Shown piece by piece: positions 1-10,058 of a stretch of 64,000 bases of DNA. A program made the translations under genes and the position numbers. The DNA comes from SAR202 cluster bacterium (GTDB lineage: Bacteria; Chloroflexota; Dehalococcoidia; Lucifugimonadales; UBA3495). The stretch's first letter is position 1; each line of letters starts with the position of its first letter. The stretch covers positions 21,498 to 85,497 of the forward strand of contig JABMNL010000038.1 of assembly GCA_013204585.1 (NCBI GenBank), read 5' to 3'. The notes under the pieces are model-generated. The model did no database searches. It had not been told where the DNA came from and saw nothing but the letters and a program-made list of their open reading frames with translations.

Positions 1-439
1 AGGCCAGGATGGTTGCGCCGGAACGGATGCTGTTGCCGGTCCCTTCGGCGTTGGCGGTGCCCAAGGTTAGGCCTGGGGCTTCGTAGGTGTTTTGGGCGTC
101 GGGGGCGACTGGAATGATGAACCAGTTGGTGCCGTCGGAGTAGTAGGACTTGGACTCGTAATTTACGTTGATGACGTCGGTGGCGGCGCCGTCGATGGTC
201 TCTGCGCCTTCGGTGGCCACGGTGATGTTGTTGGTGGCGGCTGCGCCGGACTCGTCTTTGATGCTGTAGATGCGACCGGGTCTAACTTGGGTGGTGGGGA
301 GCGTGACGGTGACTATTCCAGCCCGGTTGACACCTATTAAGCTATCGCCACCTTTGGCCGTGTACGTGGCTCCTGTGACGGCGGTGTAGGTCTCACGGTT
401 GGAGTTGATGGGTGGGTGAGTTCTGGTTTTGGGAGGCAT
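1..439 (-). CDS. Partial CDS running off the left edge; phage-virion/tail-fibre-like protein (MPPKTRTHPPINSNRETYTAVTGATYTAKGGDSLIGVNRAGIVTVTLPTTQVRPGRIYSIKDESGAAATNNITVATEGAETIDGA...)
   Basis: Manual translation of the minus strand; ATG at 439..437 directly follows the TAA of the upstream ORF (440..712). Absent from the ORF track because it has no stop inside the window. Confidence 0.7.
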   Translation of the reverse strand, partial: MPPKTRTHPPINSNRETYTAVTGATYTAKGGDSLIGVNRAGIVTVTLPTTQVRPGRIYSIKDESGAAATNNITVATEGAETIDGAATDVINVNYESKSYYSDGTNWFIIPVAPDAQNTYEAPGLTLGTANAEGTGNSIRSGATILA

Positions 440-712
440 TTATTCCGTCCCAATGAAATCTACTTGGTCGTTGTTGTTGGCGGCATCAGCCCAAAATTGA
501 GATGTGGAAATAGCGTTCTTGAGCTCCAACTGAATGGACTCGCCAGGGACCAGAGACATCCCGTCAGTGGCAGAAACGTCGTCGCCTCCCAGATAACAAG
601 TTCCTGTGTTGTCGTTACGGGCTTTGAACACCAGCGACCTGGCATTGCCCTTGTTCACGGTCTGGACCGAAGTTCCTGCGGTTGTAACCTTGATGGTGCC
701 GGAGATAGCCAT
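440..712 (-). CDS. Small phage-structural-like hypothetical protein
   Basis: 90-aa ORF, start-to-stop abutting the next CDS; beta-rich sequence without recognised catalytic motif. Confidence 0.6.
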   Translation of the reverse strand: MAISGTIKVTTAGTSVQTVNKGNARSLVFKARNDNTGTCYLGGDDVSATDGMSLVPGESIQLELKNAISTSQFWADAANNNDQVDFIGTE

Positions 713-1205
713 GCAGTTCTCCTAATCGAAAATGACGAACTTCTACGCTATGAAGTTTGTCGATTCGCTTTCCGGGCCGTCAACGGACTGTTTTCATCCG
801 GAGCGAATTTTACGAAAATTAGGGAACGAAAATTGGCGTAGAAAATCCTATTGATGACTTCTGGGTCGGAGAAGGAAACAAAAAAGGCGCTACGGGGCTC
901 TCAGCGCGGCAAGTAGGATTAACAGCGGCCCCGCCGAGCGGGGGGAGACCTTGGGGAGTACAGAAATACGTAAGGAGGAAGAAGTAGAGCAGCCAACAAA
1001 AATAGACAGTGGTTCGCACAAGATACGTTATGTAGTGTTATCCACGCTGGCTGCGAGGTCTGTTTACATAATCACGTTGATGCCCTTATTTAAATTCGCG
1101 CCGGTCAGAGACGCGCATTATTAAGTTACACCAACGCGTTGAACAAATTTCTCGTTCACTCCATTGGTGTTATTCTAGTTAGGCATAAAATTCCGACTTT
1201 TTCGA

Positions 1206-4200
1206 GTGGTGGGAATGGTCTGTCCCAGTTGTAAAAACGAAAATCCAGACGGCGCCAAGTTCTGCATGTCCTGCGGAAGCGCTCTAGTCAATCGCTGCCC
1301 TGAATGCAACACCGAGTTGCCAGGTGCGGCGCGCTTCTGCTTAAACTGCGGCCACCAGTTGGCGCCAGCCGGGACTGAAGACACGGCTGCTGAAGCTTCT
1401 CGCGCAAATCTTGAGCGGTATATCCCAGCCGAACTACTGAACAAGCTGGAGGCTGCCAAGGCTGGCGGAAAGACCGAGGGCGAGCGCCGCATCGTCACCA
1501 TGCTCTTCTGCGATGTTAGTGGGTCTACCGCCGCCGCTGAGAAGCTAGACCCAGAAGAGTGGGCACAGATAATGAACGGGGCATTCGAGAACCTGATTGC
1601 CCCGGTGTACCGCTACGAAGGGACGTTGGCCCGCTTGATGGGAGACGCTATTTTGGCGTTCTTCGGTGCGCCAATCGGCCATGAAGACGACCCACAAAGG
1701 GCCGTTATGGCGGGGCTGGAGATTGTCCGGGATATTGCGCCTTACCGGGGAAAAGTGAAGGCTGAGTGGGACCTAGACATAGAAGTCCGGGTCGGCATTA
1801 ATACCGGTTTGGTGGTCGTGGGCGAGGTTGGGTCTGACCTCCGGGTGGAATACACCGCCCTAGGCGACGCCATCAACCTGGCGGCCAGAATGGAACAGTC
1901 TGCCCAGCCGGGAACGGTACAGGTATCATCGGAAACCCACCGTTTGGTTGAGCCACTGTTTGAATTCGAAGACCTAGGCTTAATCAAGGTCAAGGGCAAG
2001 TCACAACCCGTCCGTACCTACCGGGCCTTGGGCCCCAAGGCCGCACCAGGTAGTCTACGTGGTATCGCAGGAGTACGGGCGCCACTGATTGGCCGCGACA
2101 AAGAAATCAACACGTTACGTCAAGTGGCCGCCAATCTTCGTGAAGGACGCGGCGGTATTGTCTCGATTATTGGCGAAGCCGGACTTGGCAAAAGCAGGCT
2201 CGTCCATGAACTAAGGGACGAACTTTCGGCTGGGCCTGGGGAGAAACTCCAATGGCTAGGGGCCCAGGGTGTTTCCTATGACACCTCGCGGCCCTACGCG
2301 TTCTTCTCCCAGCAACTCCGTCAATCGTTTGGCATCGAAGAGAATGACACCGTCGTGGAGACGCGGCAAAGGGTTAACCAGTCGCTCGACGGCCAGTCCC
2401 AAGACGAGAAGGACAATGTTGCCGACGCCGTCGAGTTCGTCCTTTCCAACGGTAACAATTCCGGTGTAAACGCGGAAGGCGCGACCGCCAAGCGGAAAAT
2501 GTTCGAGGCTGTACTCCGGGTCTGGCGTCAGACAACCACTCCAACCGTAATATTCTCCGAGGATTTGCATTGGGCCGATCCGGCTTCGGTTGAACTGTTG
2601 ACGCACTTGTTCCAATTGGCCGAGCAGGCCCCAATTCTGTTCTTGTGCGCCTTCCGCCTGGATCGCCAAGCGCCTTCGTGGCAAGTAAAAAACACCGGCG
2701 AGACCGACTATCCCCATCTATATACCGAACTGGCGTTGGTCCCGCTTTCCAGCGAAGAAAGCGACCAGCTGTTTGGCACTTTGTTCGATGTCCCGGGGTC
2801 GCCGCCTCAGCTTCGCCAGATGGTACTGGACAAGACCGAGGGCAATCCGCTATTTGTGGAAGAATTCACTCGGACGCTAATGGACACCGGTGCAATCGTT
2901 CAAGATGAAAACGGGTCGCACTGGAACCCCGCAGTAAAGCTGGAAGAAACTCCAATCCCAGAGAACCTACAGGCCCTGCTGACTTCGAGAATAGACCGAC
3001 TTGAGGAAACTGCCCGGCGTACCTTGCAGTTGAGCTCGGTGATTGGTCGGTCTTTCTACCGGCGAGTTCTGGAGCGTATATCCGACCCTGCAACCGTCCT
3101 TGACCGGGAGATTAGCACTCTCCAACGTGCTGAACTAATAACAGAGGCCAGCCGGGTGCCGGAACTGGAATATAGTTTCCGCCACGACCTGACCCGCGAC
3201 GCAGCCTATAGTTCAATACTGCTCCGCGCCCGCAAGGATTTTCACCTGCGGGTCGGTGAGACCGTTGAGGAGTTGTTCGGCGACCGTCTAGAAGAGCAGG
3301 CCCACCGCCTGGCCTACCATTTCTATGAGGCTGGGGCAGATGAGCGGGCGCTGAAATATTCATTGATGGCCGGAAAAGCGGCGGCGCGGCTCCACGCCCA
3401 CCCGGAGGCCAACGCCCACTATGCCAGGGCGATGGATATCTTGGGACGGGTGGAGTCTAGCAACCAGCAACGAATCGACACTTATATTGCCCGTGGTCGC
3501 ACGCTGGAGCTGATTGGCGAATACGACGAGGCTTTAGCCAACTATCAGCAACTGGGCGACCTGGGCGGTTCTCGAGAATGCCCAGCCATGGAGTTGGCCG
3601 CTCTGGTGGCCCAAGCGACGATTCACGCCACGTCCAACCCCAAATTCGACGCCAAGCTGGGCCGCGAATTATCCAATAGTAGTCTGGTCCTAGCGCGGGA
3701 ATTGAACGACCACCAAGCGGAATCCAAGGTTCTTTGGAACCTGATGCTGGTTGAGTACTACGAAGGTCAGAATCGTGAATCGGCCGTAAGCTACGGAGAG
3801 CAGTCGCTGGCCATTGCCAGGGAGCACGGCCTTGAGGAGCAATTGGCCTACACCCTGAACGACATCGCCAAGGGCTACTTCACCCTGGGGAAGGGCGATG
3901 ATGCCTGGGCCGCCCAGCGTGAGTCCAGCGACTTGCTGCGTAAGCTGGGCAACTTACCGATGCTCATCGACAGTCTGATTACCTCCGCTGGCGGTCACTA
4001 TTTTCTGGGTGATTTTGCCGACGCCCTGGCATCGTTGGAAGAGTGCGACGAGGTGAGCAAGTCCATTGGCAGCGTCCGTGGCCAGGCGGTCAGCCTCTAC
4101 GTGTTGGGCGCGGTTTACATGGAGTTGGGCGAGACTGGCAAAGCCACCGCCGCCTTGCAAGAGGCCATCGTTCTCGCGAAGCAGATTGGTTTCTACCCGC

Positions 4201-4853
4201 CGGTGACGGCCCGGTTGCGATTGGCTCTATATTGCGGCATGGTCGGAGACACTAAGGGAGGCCTCGACCTAGCAACCAACGCTCTCGAAGATGGTGACAA
4301 CCGGCAATTCTCCCTGGCTGCTCAGGCTCAAGCCCATCTGTCCGCCGGGGACATTACTAAAGCCCAAGAACTGATTATCGAGGCCTGCAAAGAGTTCGAA
4401 ACTGGCGAGTCCGACCCTAAGGCTGGCTACTCCGTCTTCCAGGTCATTGAAGGCGACATCGCCCTGGCCAACCAGCGGTATGACGACGCCCTCGCCCTGG
4501 CGGAGCGTACCCTCGCGACGCTGGACGAAATGGGCCAGCGGGTTACCCTGCCGGACATTCTTCGTTGCAAAGCCGAGGCGTTGATTGGCCTGGGCCGACT
4601 CGAAGAAGCCCAGGCGGTGCTAGACCATGCATTGACCGAAGCCGATACTCAGGGCTCACTACGCGCCCTTTGCCATCTACTACCGGCGCAGGCGAAGTTG
4701 TCGGACCTGCGCCGACTGCCCGACAAAGCTAGCGAGTTCCGTCTGCGAGCGCGGAAAGTCGTGGAGTACATCGCCGACCGGACCGGGTCCGACGAGATGC
4801 GGGCCATGTTCCTGAACTCGGCCAAAATTAAGGAGTTGATGAGCGCGTCGTAA
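1206..4853 (+). CDS. Double zinc ribbon - class III adenylate/guanylate cyclase - AAA/NACHT-like ATPase - TPR protein
   Basis: CPSCKNENPDGAKFCMSCG / CPECNTELPGAARFCLNCG ribbons; cyclase motifs FCDVSGST, GDAILAFFGAP, GDAINLAARM; Walker A GEAGLGKSRL; C-terminal TPRs. Confidence 0.93.
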   Translation: MVGMVCPSCKNENPDGAKFCMSCGSALVNRCPECNTELPGAARFCLNCGHQLAPAGTEDTAAEASRANLERYIPAELLNKLEAAKAGGKTEGERRIVTMLFCDVSGSTAAAEKLDPEEWAQIMNGAFENLIAPVYRYEGTLARLMGDAILAFFGAPIGHEDDPQRAVMAGLEIVRDIAPYRGKVKAEWDLDIEVRVGINTGLVVVGEVGSDLRVEYTALGDAINLAARMEQSAQPGTVQVSSETHRLVEPLFEFEDLGLIKVKGKSQPVRTYRALGPKAAPGSLRGIAGVRAPLIGRDKEINTLRQVAANLREGRGGIVSIIGEAGLGKSRLVHELRDELSAGPGEKLQWLGAQGVSYDTSRPYAFFSQQLRQSFGIEENDTVVETRQRVNQSLDGQSQDEKDNVADAVEFVLSNGNNSGVNAEGATAKRKMFEAVLRVWRQTTTPTVIFSEDLHWADPASVELLTHLFQLAEQAPILFLCAFRLDRQAPSWQVKNTGETDYPHLYTELALVPLSSEESDQLFGTLFDVPGSPPQLRQMVLDKTEGNPLFVEEFTRTLMDTGAIVQDENGSHWNPAVKLEETPIPENLQALLTSRIDRLEETARRTLQLSSVIGRSFYRRVLERISDPATVLDREISTLQRAELITEASRVPELEYSFRHDLTRDAAYSSILLRARKDFHLRVGETVEELFGDRLEEQAHRLAYHFYEAGADERALKYSLMAGKAAARLHAHPEANAHYARAMDILGRVESSNQQRIDTYIARGRTLELIGEYDEALANYQQLGDLGGSRECPAMELAALVAQATIHATSNPKFDAKLGRELSNSSLVLARELNDHQAESKVLWNLMLVEYYEGQNRESAVSYGEQSLAIAREHGLEEQLAYTLNDIAKGYFTLGKGDDAWAAQRESSDLLRKLGNLPMLIDSLITSAGGHYFLGDFADALASLEECDEVSKSIGSVRGQAVSLYVLGAVYMELGETGKATAALQEAIVLAKQIGFYPPVTARLRLALYCGMVGDTKGGLDLATNALEDGDNRQFSLAAQAQAHLSAGDITKAQELIIEACKEFETGESDPKAGYSVFQVIEGDIALANQRYDDALALAERTLATLDEMGQRVTLPDILRCKAEALIGLGRLEEAQAVLDHALTEADTQGSLRALCHLLPAQAKLSDLRRLPDKASEFRLRARKVVEYIADRTGSDEMRAMFLNSAKIKELMSAS

Positions 4854-4910
4854 GCGCTTATGTAAACTGCATAGTTAGTCTGAAACATGTGGGCAGCTGG
4901 CTTTTAAATC

Positions 4911-4949
4911 CAGCGCCCCATCACAGCGCCCCATCACAGCGCCCCATCA
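4911..4949. repeat. Three perfect tandem copies of a 13-bp unit (CAGCGCCCCATCA)x3
   Basis: Read directly; immediately upstream of the aaggag RBS of the next gene. Confidence 0.95.
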
Positions 4950-4964
4950 CAAGGAGAGTCTCTC

Positions 4965-6239
4965 GTGGAATCCCCAGTCAGGATCGAAAACCGGGCCCAA
5001 CTTATCTACCTGCTAACCGAGGCTGCCGAGCTAGAGCACGGAGTCATGTGCTGCTACATGTTCGCCGCCTTCAGCATGAAGCAAAGCACCAGCGAGGGCA
5101 TCACCGAAGAACAGGTAGCCATGATTCGCCGGTGGCGGGGTGTCGTCATGCAGGTCGCCGTCCAAGAGATGGTCCACATGTGTCTGGCCTGCAACCTGCT
5201 GACGGCGGTGGGCGGGACTCCCCACGTGCGCCGACCCAATATGCCTTCCAGCCCCAAGGCCTATGGGCCGGGTTTTAGCTTGGAACTTACCCCGTTCAAC
5301 CGGGAGACCATGGCGACCTTTGTGTTCATCGAGCGGCCAGAGTCCCACGAGACCGAGTGGACGCAGGGCGAGAACACCAGTTTGCCTTCGCTATCGGCGG
5401 GAAACTTCAGCGATATTTTCTCCAGTGAACGGCGTTATCAGACCGTTGGCCACCTTTATCGGGGCATTGAGGACGGCCTTCGGTACCTCGCGCAGAAATA
5501 CGGTGAGAAGGAACTATTCATCGGCCCGCCCAACGCCCAAATAATCGACCGGTATTTCAGCCTGCCCGGACTAATTCCGGTTACCGGACTGGAATCAGCC
5601 GTTAGGGCCATTGAAAACATAGTCGAGCAGGGTGAAGGGGCGAGGGTTGAAGACGAGCACTCCCACTACAACCGGTTCGTTGCCCTACTGAATGAGTACG
5701 ACGAGGTACTGAAGGAAAACCCAGGCTTTGTGCCGGGTCGCCCAGTGTTGCGGAACCCTTATTCCATGTTCCCCAACGATGTCCATGACGCCGCCGGGGT
5801 GAGCCTGATTGAAGACCCGGTGACCATTGACGTGTGCAACCTGTTCGACGGTTGTTACGAGATTCTGATTCAAATGATGGGACGGCTGCTGATGAGCGGC
5901 GGGGAAACCGATGCCCAGCTAACCGAGGTCGCAGACATGACGGTGGCCTTCATGATTGATGTCATTGGGCCTTTGGGCGACGTTATCACCACTCTGCCAG
6001 CCGGGCCTTCGTATCCGGGCTTAACTGCGGGGCCAAGTTTCCGGTTCTCCCGCGACGGACAGCCACCGCCCCACATGGGCGCGGCCTGGGCACTGTTCAT
6101 CGAGCGGTTGAAGGAAATGTCGGCCTACTGCGGCCTGATACAGGGAGACGCCGAACTTAAGGCGGTTTTGACCCAGGTCAGGGGAACGTTGTCCCAGTAT
6201 GCCCAACAATTGAGCAAATGGGAGCTTCCGGTTAACTAA
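4965..6239 (+). CDS. Ferritin-like domain protein, iminophenyl-pyruvate dimer synthase (VioB/RebD-type) family
   Basis: N-terminal LIYLLTEAAELEHGVMCCYMFAAFSMK ... VQEMVHMCLACNLLTAVGGTPHVRRPNMP, typical of this ferritin-like family; GTG start with RBS aaggag. Confidence 0.8.
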   Translation: MESPVRIENRAQLIYLLTEAAELEHGVMCCYMFAAFSMKQSTSEGITEEQVAMIRRWRGVVMQVAVQEMVHMCLACNLLTAVGGTPHVRRPNMPSSPKAYGPGFSLELTPFNRETMATFVFIERPESHETEWTQGENTSLPSLSAGNFSDIFSSERRYQTVGHLYRGIEDGLRYLAQKYGEKELFIGPPNAQIIDRYFSLPGLIPVTGLESAVRAIENIVEQGEGARVEDEHSHYNRFVALLNEYDEVLKENPGFVPGRPVLRNPYSMFPNDVHDAAGVSLIEDPVTIDVCNLFDGCYEILIQMMGRLLMSGGETDAQLTEVADMTVAFMIDVIGPLGDVITTLPAGPSYPGLTAGPSFRFSRDGQPPPHMGAAWALFIERLKEMSAYCGLIQGDAELKAVLTQVRGTLSQYAQQLSKWELPVN

Positions 6240-6279
6240 GCGAGGGATGCGGACGTACTGCTGGTACGGTCATTCGACG

Positions 6280-6328
6280 GGCTGCCTGCGTAGGGGCACG
6301 GCACCGCCGTGCCCCTACGCAGGCAGCC
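6280..6328. terminator. Perfect 23-bp inverted repeat with 3-nt loop between convergent genes
   Basis: ggctgcctgcgtaggggcacggc-acc-gccgtgcccctacgcaggcagcc. Confidence 0.75.
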
Positions 6329-6342
6329 ATTAAGCCGGAGAC

Positions 6343-7125
6343 TTAGTTATTCTTGGCGAAGTCTCTTAGCTGGCCGAAGTCGGCTTTGAAGCCTTCGGTT
6401 AGTGCGCGGCGGTCGGTGCCGTGGAGGATGAACCGCGCGCCCTGGGAGATCCAGTATTCGGAGAGGTCCGGGGTCTGTTGGTGCACCAAGGTGGCGATGC
6501 CGTGGGCCTCGGCAGTGTCGATGACCTTCTTGACCGTATCCTGGTAAATCTTCTGGTCGTACTGGTCGGGAATGCCCAGGGATATACTCATGTCGTTGGG
6601 GCCGACGAAGATGCCGTCGATGCCCGGAACCTGCAGCATAGCCTCCAGGTTGTTCACCGCCGCCACGCTCTCGATGCCGATGATGGCGATGCTATTCTTG
6701 TTGCGCTCTTCCAGGTAAGCCCTGGTAGCGTCGCTGACGTGTTCGCCTTGCTCCACCACCCGGTCAGCGGCCTCGCCTTTCAGGGGACGCCACTTGGCCG
6801 CGGCCACCACTTCGCGAACCTGGTCAACGGTCTCGCAGTAGGGAGCCAAGATGCCCTGGGCCCCAGCGTCCATCGCCATGGTGACGTAGTGGGCATCGGG
6901 GATGGGTATGCGGACAATTGGCACCACTCCGCTGGTGTTCATCATAATCAAGAAGTCGCCCAACTCACCGCGGCTGCGGTAATTGTGCTCGGTGTCGATG
7001 ACCACGTAGTCCAGGCCCACCCCGTCCAGGATGGGAATCCACTTGGGGTTTCGGGCGATGGAAATCATGGTGCCGAACACCCGACCGCCTGATTTTAGTG
7101 TCGCTTTAAGTTCTGCTCCGTTCAT
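6343..7125 (-). CDS. HpcH/HpaI aldolase/citrate lyase family protein
   Basis: DYVVIDTEHNYR, GAQGILAPYCETVDQVREVV, GIDGIFVGPNDMSISLG. Confidence 0.92.
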   Translation of the reverse strand: MNGAELKATLKSGGRVFGTMISIARNPKWIPILDGVGLDYVVIDTEHNYRSRGELGDFLIMMNTSGVVPIVRIPIPDAHYVTMAMDAGAQGILAPYCETVDQVREVVAAAKWRPLKGEAADRVVEQGEHVSDATRAYLEERNKNSIAIIGIESVAAVNNLEAMLQVPGIDGIFVGPNDMSISLGIPDQYDQKIYQDTVKKVIDTAEAHGIATLVHQQTPDLSEYWISQGARFILHGTDRRALTEGFKADFGQLRDFAKNN

Positions 7126-7164
7126 ATTGTTCCTTCCTCGTAAATATACGTAGGGGCATCCCGA

Positions 7165-8247
7165 TTATTGGTTGGGGCTCATGACGCTTTGGCAAAGGCG
7201 GGCGGTGGCCATCAGGTCGGGTATCACCACGTGCTCGTTGACGGTGTGCATCTCGTTGGTGGCCATGCCGACCACGATGCAGTCGATGCCGTTCAGGCGC
7301 ATGGCGTTGGCGTCGGTGCCACCGCCCGAGGGCCGGATGTCGGGTATCAATTTCATGTTCTTCAACATGTCGGTGACCAACCTGACCACCGGCTCGTTGG
7401 GGTCTAGGGTGTACATCTGGAACATCATTTCCAGTTCTTCCTTGATGGTGGCTTCCTGGTACTTGGCCCTAGCCTTGTTCAACACCTCGGTTACTTGCAA
7501 GCCCAGCAGATCGACGGTCTCGGTGTTCCGGCTGCGGAACTCGCCGCCAAAGGTCACTTCCAATGGCACAGCGTTGCGGACGGTGCCGCCAGAGATTAGG
7601 CCCACGTTGAAGGTAGATTCTTCGTCTAACCGCCCGTTGGGTAGGTCGTTAATAATCTCGGTGGCGATGCGGATGGCGGAGATACCCTTCTCCGGTTCCA
7701 CTCCGGCGTGCGCGCCCCGGCCCGTCACCGTGACGTCGAACTTCATGTAGGTGGGGCTAGCTCCCGTGATGGTGTTCACCGGGCCGTTGCCGTCGAAGAC
7801 CACCGCCTCTTTGCAGTGAATCATGGAATAGTCCAGGTTGGCCGCGCCCACCAAACCGATCTCCTCGCCCCTGGTGAAAACCACCTGCACGGGTCGGCGG
7901 GGCGAATCGTCCTCTTTGGCCGACTCCAGGGCCTCCATGATGGCGGCCACTCCGGCTTTGCAGTCGCCGCCCAAGATGGTGGTGCCGTCGGAGCGAATGA
8001 TGTCGCCATCGACCTGGGGCTTAATGCTCCGCCCCGGCTCCACGGTGTCCATGTGGGCCGAAAGCATCAGCGGGTTGTCCCCGTCCTCGGACGCTATCAG
8101 GTTACCGTGGGCGTCGCGGGCGACGTTAAAGCCGAGCGCGGTTAGTCGGTCGGTCAGATACCGGGCCACGTCCTCTTCTTCATCGGACGGGCTGTCTATC
8201 TTTACCAGCTCACAGAATGCGTTGACCAAGCGTTCCTGATTAATCAT
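7165..8247 (-). CDS. M20/M28-family metallopeptidase (peptidase T-like)
   Basis: LSAHMDTVEPG, GGDCKAGVAAIMEAL, FTRGEEIGLVGA, RPSGGGTDANAM motifs. Confidence 0.9.
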   Translation of the reverse strand: MINQERLVNAFCELVKIDSPSDEEEDVARYLTDRLTALGFNVARDAHGNLIASEDGDNPLMLSAHMDTVEPGRSIKPQVDGDIIRSDGTTILGGDCKAGVAAIMEALESAKEDDSPRRPVQVVFTRGEEIGLVGAANLDYSMIHCKEAVVFDGNGPVNTITGASPTYMKFDVTVTGRGAHAGVEPEKGISAIRIATEIINDLPNGRLDEESTFNVGLISGGTVRNAVPLEVTFGGEFRSRNTETVDLLGLQVTEVLNKARAKYQEATIKEELEMMFQMYTLDPNEPVVRLVTDMLKNMKLIPDIRPSGGGTDANAMRLNGIDCIVVGMATNEMHTVNEHVVIPDLMATARLCQSVMSPNQ

Positions 8248-8367
8248 CAGTCCCCTCTGCCCTTCCGTTAATTCCTGACCATCTGTTAATTAATAACGAA
8301 CCGCGCTTGGCGGCCCGTTTTAGGCTCCGAGTATTATACATTATGTCCAGCACTAACAGGCTCGAAA

Positions 8368-9243
8368 TTAGTCCGATAAGGCAATCATCACTAGGCCGCC
8401 AACTATAAAGCTGGAGCCAAGCAGCCGCCCGCCGCCAAAGGGTTCCTTCAACAGGTAGACGCCCATCAGCACGCCGATGACGATGCCAACTTCCCGGGCT
8501 GGCGCGACGTAGCTGACCCGCGACAGGGAGAAGGCGGTCAACACCAGGCCGTAAGCGGCGAAGGCCAGCAGACCGGCCATCACGATGGGAAAGGCGTTGC
8601 TACGCCACTCTTTGCTGACGGCAACAGTGCCTTTGTGCATCAGGATGTAGGGAGCCAGCATGATGGTCGTTCCAAAATTCAATAAATACATGTAGAGCAA
8701 TGGCTGAATATGGCCGACTCCCTCTTTATCGATGACGGAATACGTGGCAATAACCAATCCAGTAAGGATTGCGTAACGCATTCCAGCCGACTTAAGGAAC
8801 AGTAAGGGGCTTCTCAGGACTTGATGAAAATTGCCCCACCATGAGATTGTATATATCCCGCCGATGATGGCGGCGATTCCAACGATGGCCAGCGGCTCGA
8901 TGGTCTCGTGCAAAAAGATTACGGCCAGCACCGGCACCAGCATTGGGCCGATGCCCCGCGCCACGGGATAGACCAGCGACAGGTCTCCTTGGGCGTAGCC
9001 CCGACCCAGCATGATGAAGTAAAAGACGTGCAGGACCATGGTGGCCAAGGAGAACCATAGGCCGGGGAATCCCACCGAGTTGAACAGCAGCAGAGCGATT
9101 CCCAAGGGGGCCAGCAGCGCGGTGGATACAGCCAACATGCACCAGGCGAAAACCTCGGGGTCGCCGGCACGTTTCAATAGCAGGTTCCACGATGCGTGGG
9201 CGACGGCGGACAGCAAAACTAGGGCCAGGGATAGGGCGGTCAT
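8368..9243 (-). CDS. EamA/DMT-superfamily transporter
   Basis: About 10 hydrophobic TM segments; VARGIGPMLVPVLAVIFLHETIEPLAIVGIAAIIGG. Confidence 0.85.
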   Translation of the reverse strand: MTALSLALVLLSAVAHASWNLLLKRAGDPEVFAWCMLAVSTALLAPLGIALLLFNSVGFPGLWFSLATMVLHVFYFIMLGRGYAQGDLSLVYPVARGIGPMLVPVLAVIFLHETIEPLAIVGIAAIIGGIYTISWWGNFHQVLRSPLLFLKSAGMRYAILTGLVIATYSVIDKEGVGHIQPLLYMYLLNFGTTIMLAPYILMHKGTVAVSKEWRSNAFPIVMAGLLAFAAYGLVLTAFSLSRVSYVAPAREVGIVIGVLMGVYLLKEPFGGGRLLGSSFIVGGLVMIALSD

Positions 9244-9276
9244 GGGCCGGAGTATAGCACCGGGTCTTGCTCAGGC

Positions 9277-10011
9277 TTGGCGACTCCCAAGAGAAATTAT
9301 TTTCCGGAGCAATTTGTGGTAAATAGTCATCGAACGCAGCTGGCGGCACTTACAGATGAGATTGTCGCCTGCCGCATGTGTACCCGCTTGGTCGATTGGC
9401 GGGAGAAGATTGGCGAACAAAAGCGGGCATCCTACCGGGACTGGGACTACTGGGCCAAACCCGTCCCCAGCTTCGGCGACCCCGACGCTTCCTTGGTGTT
9501 GCTGGGCCTGGCCCCGGCCGCCCACGGCGGCAATCGAACGGGCCGCGTGTTCACGGGCGATGCGTCAGCCACGTTCTTGACCTCGGCCATGCATCAGGCC
9601 GGTCTTGCCAACCAACCCAACTCTGACCACCGTGACGACGGCCTGGTCCTCTGCGGTGCCTACATTGGCGCGGCGGTGCGGTGCGTGCCCCCCGGCGACC
9701 GGCCCACCCCCGAAGAACAAAAGGCCTGCCTGCCCTACTTGGTGCGGGAGCTCAAGATTCTGCCCAATCTGAAAGTTATTATGGCCCTGGGCCATATTGC
9801 GTTCCGGGCCACGCTACAAACGTTGAGCGATATGGCCGGCGCAAAACTGCGCGGCAAGTTCCGGCACGGCGAGGTCTACCGTTTTGGTTCGTCGCTGCCG
9901 ATAATGGTCGCCTCGTACCACCCCAGCCCCCGCAACACCAACACCGGCGTGCTTTCTATGGAAGCGTTGGTGAAGGTGTTGAACCAGGCCAAGGAACTCA
10001 GCCAGAACTAA
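9277..10011 (+). CDS. Type-5 (UdgB-like) uracil-DNA glycosylase
   Basis: CRMCTRLVDWREK, LVLLGLAPAAHGGNRTGRVFTGD, YHPSPRNTNTG. Confidence 0.9.
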   Translation: MATPKRNYFPEQFVVNSHRTQLAALTDEIVACRMCTRLVDWREKIGEQKRASYRDWDYWAKPVPSFGDPDASLVLLGLAPAAHGGNRTGRVFTGDASATFLTSAMHQAGLANQPNSDHRDDGLVLCGAYIGAAVRCVPPGDRPTPEEQKACLPYLVRELKILPNLKVIMALGHIAFRATLQTLSDMAGAKLRGKFRHGEVYRFGSSLPIMVASYHPSPRNTNTGVLSMEALVKVLNQAKELSQN

Positions 10012-10058
10012 GCCAGAACTAATTCAGAGCTAATTCCAGGAACCGTCCCCGGAAGAAG

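Noticed and set aside
6421-8145. Long antisense ORFs on + strand over the HpaI aldolase and peptidase genes (e.g. 6421..7092, 7172..7750, 7708..8145)
   Set aside because: Shadow ORFs of high-GC coding regions; the minus-strand products have clear family motifs and the + strand products do not.
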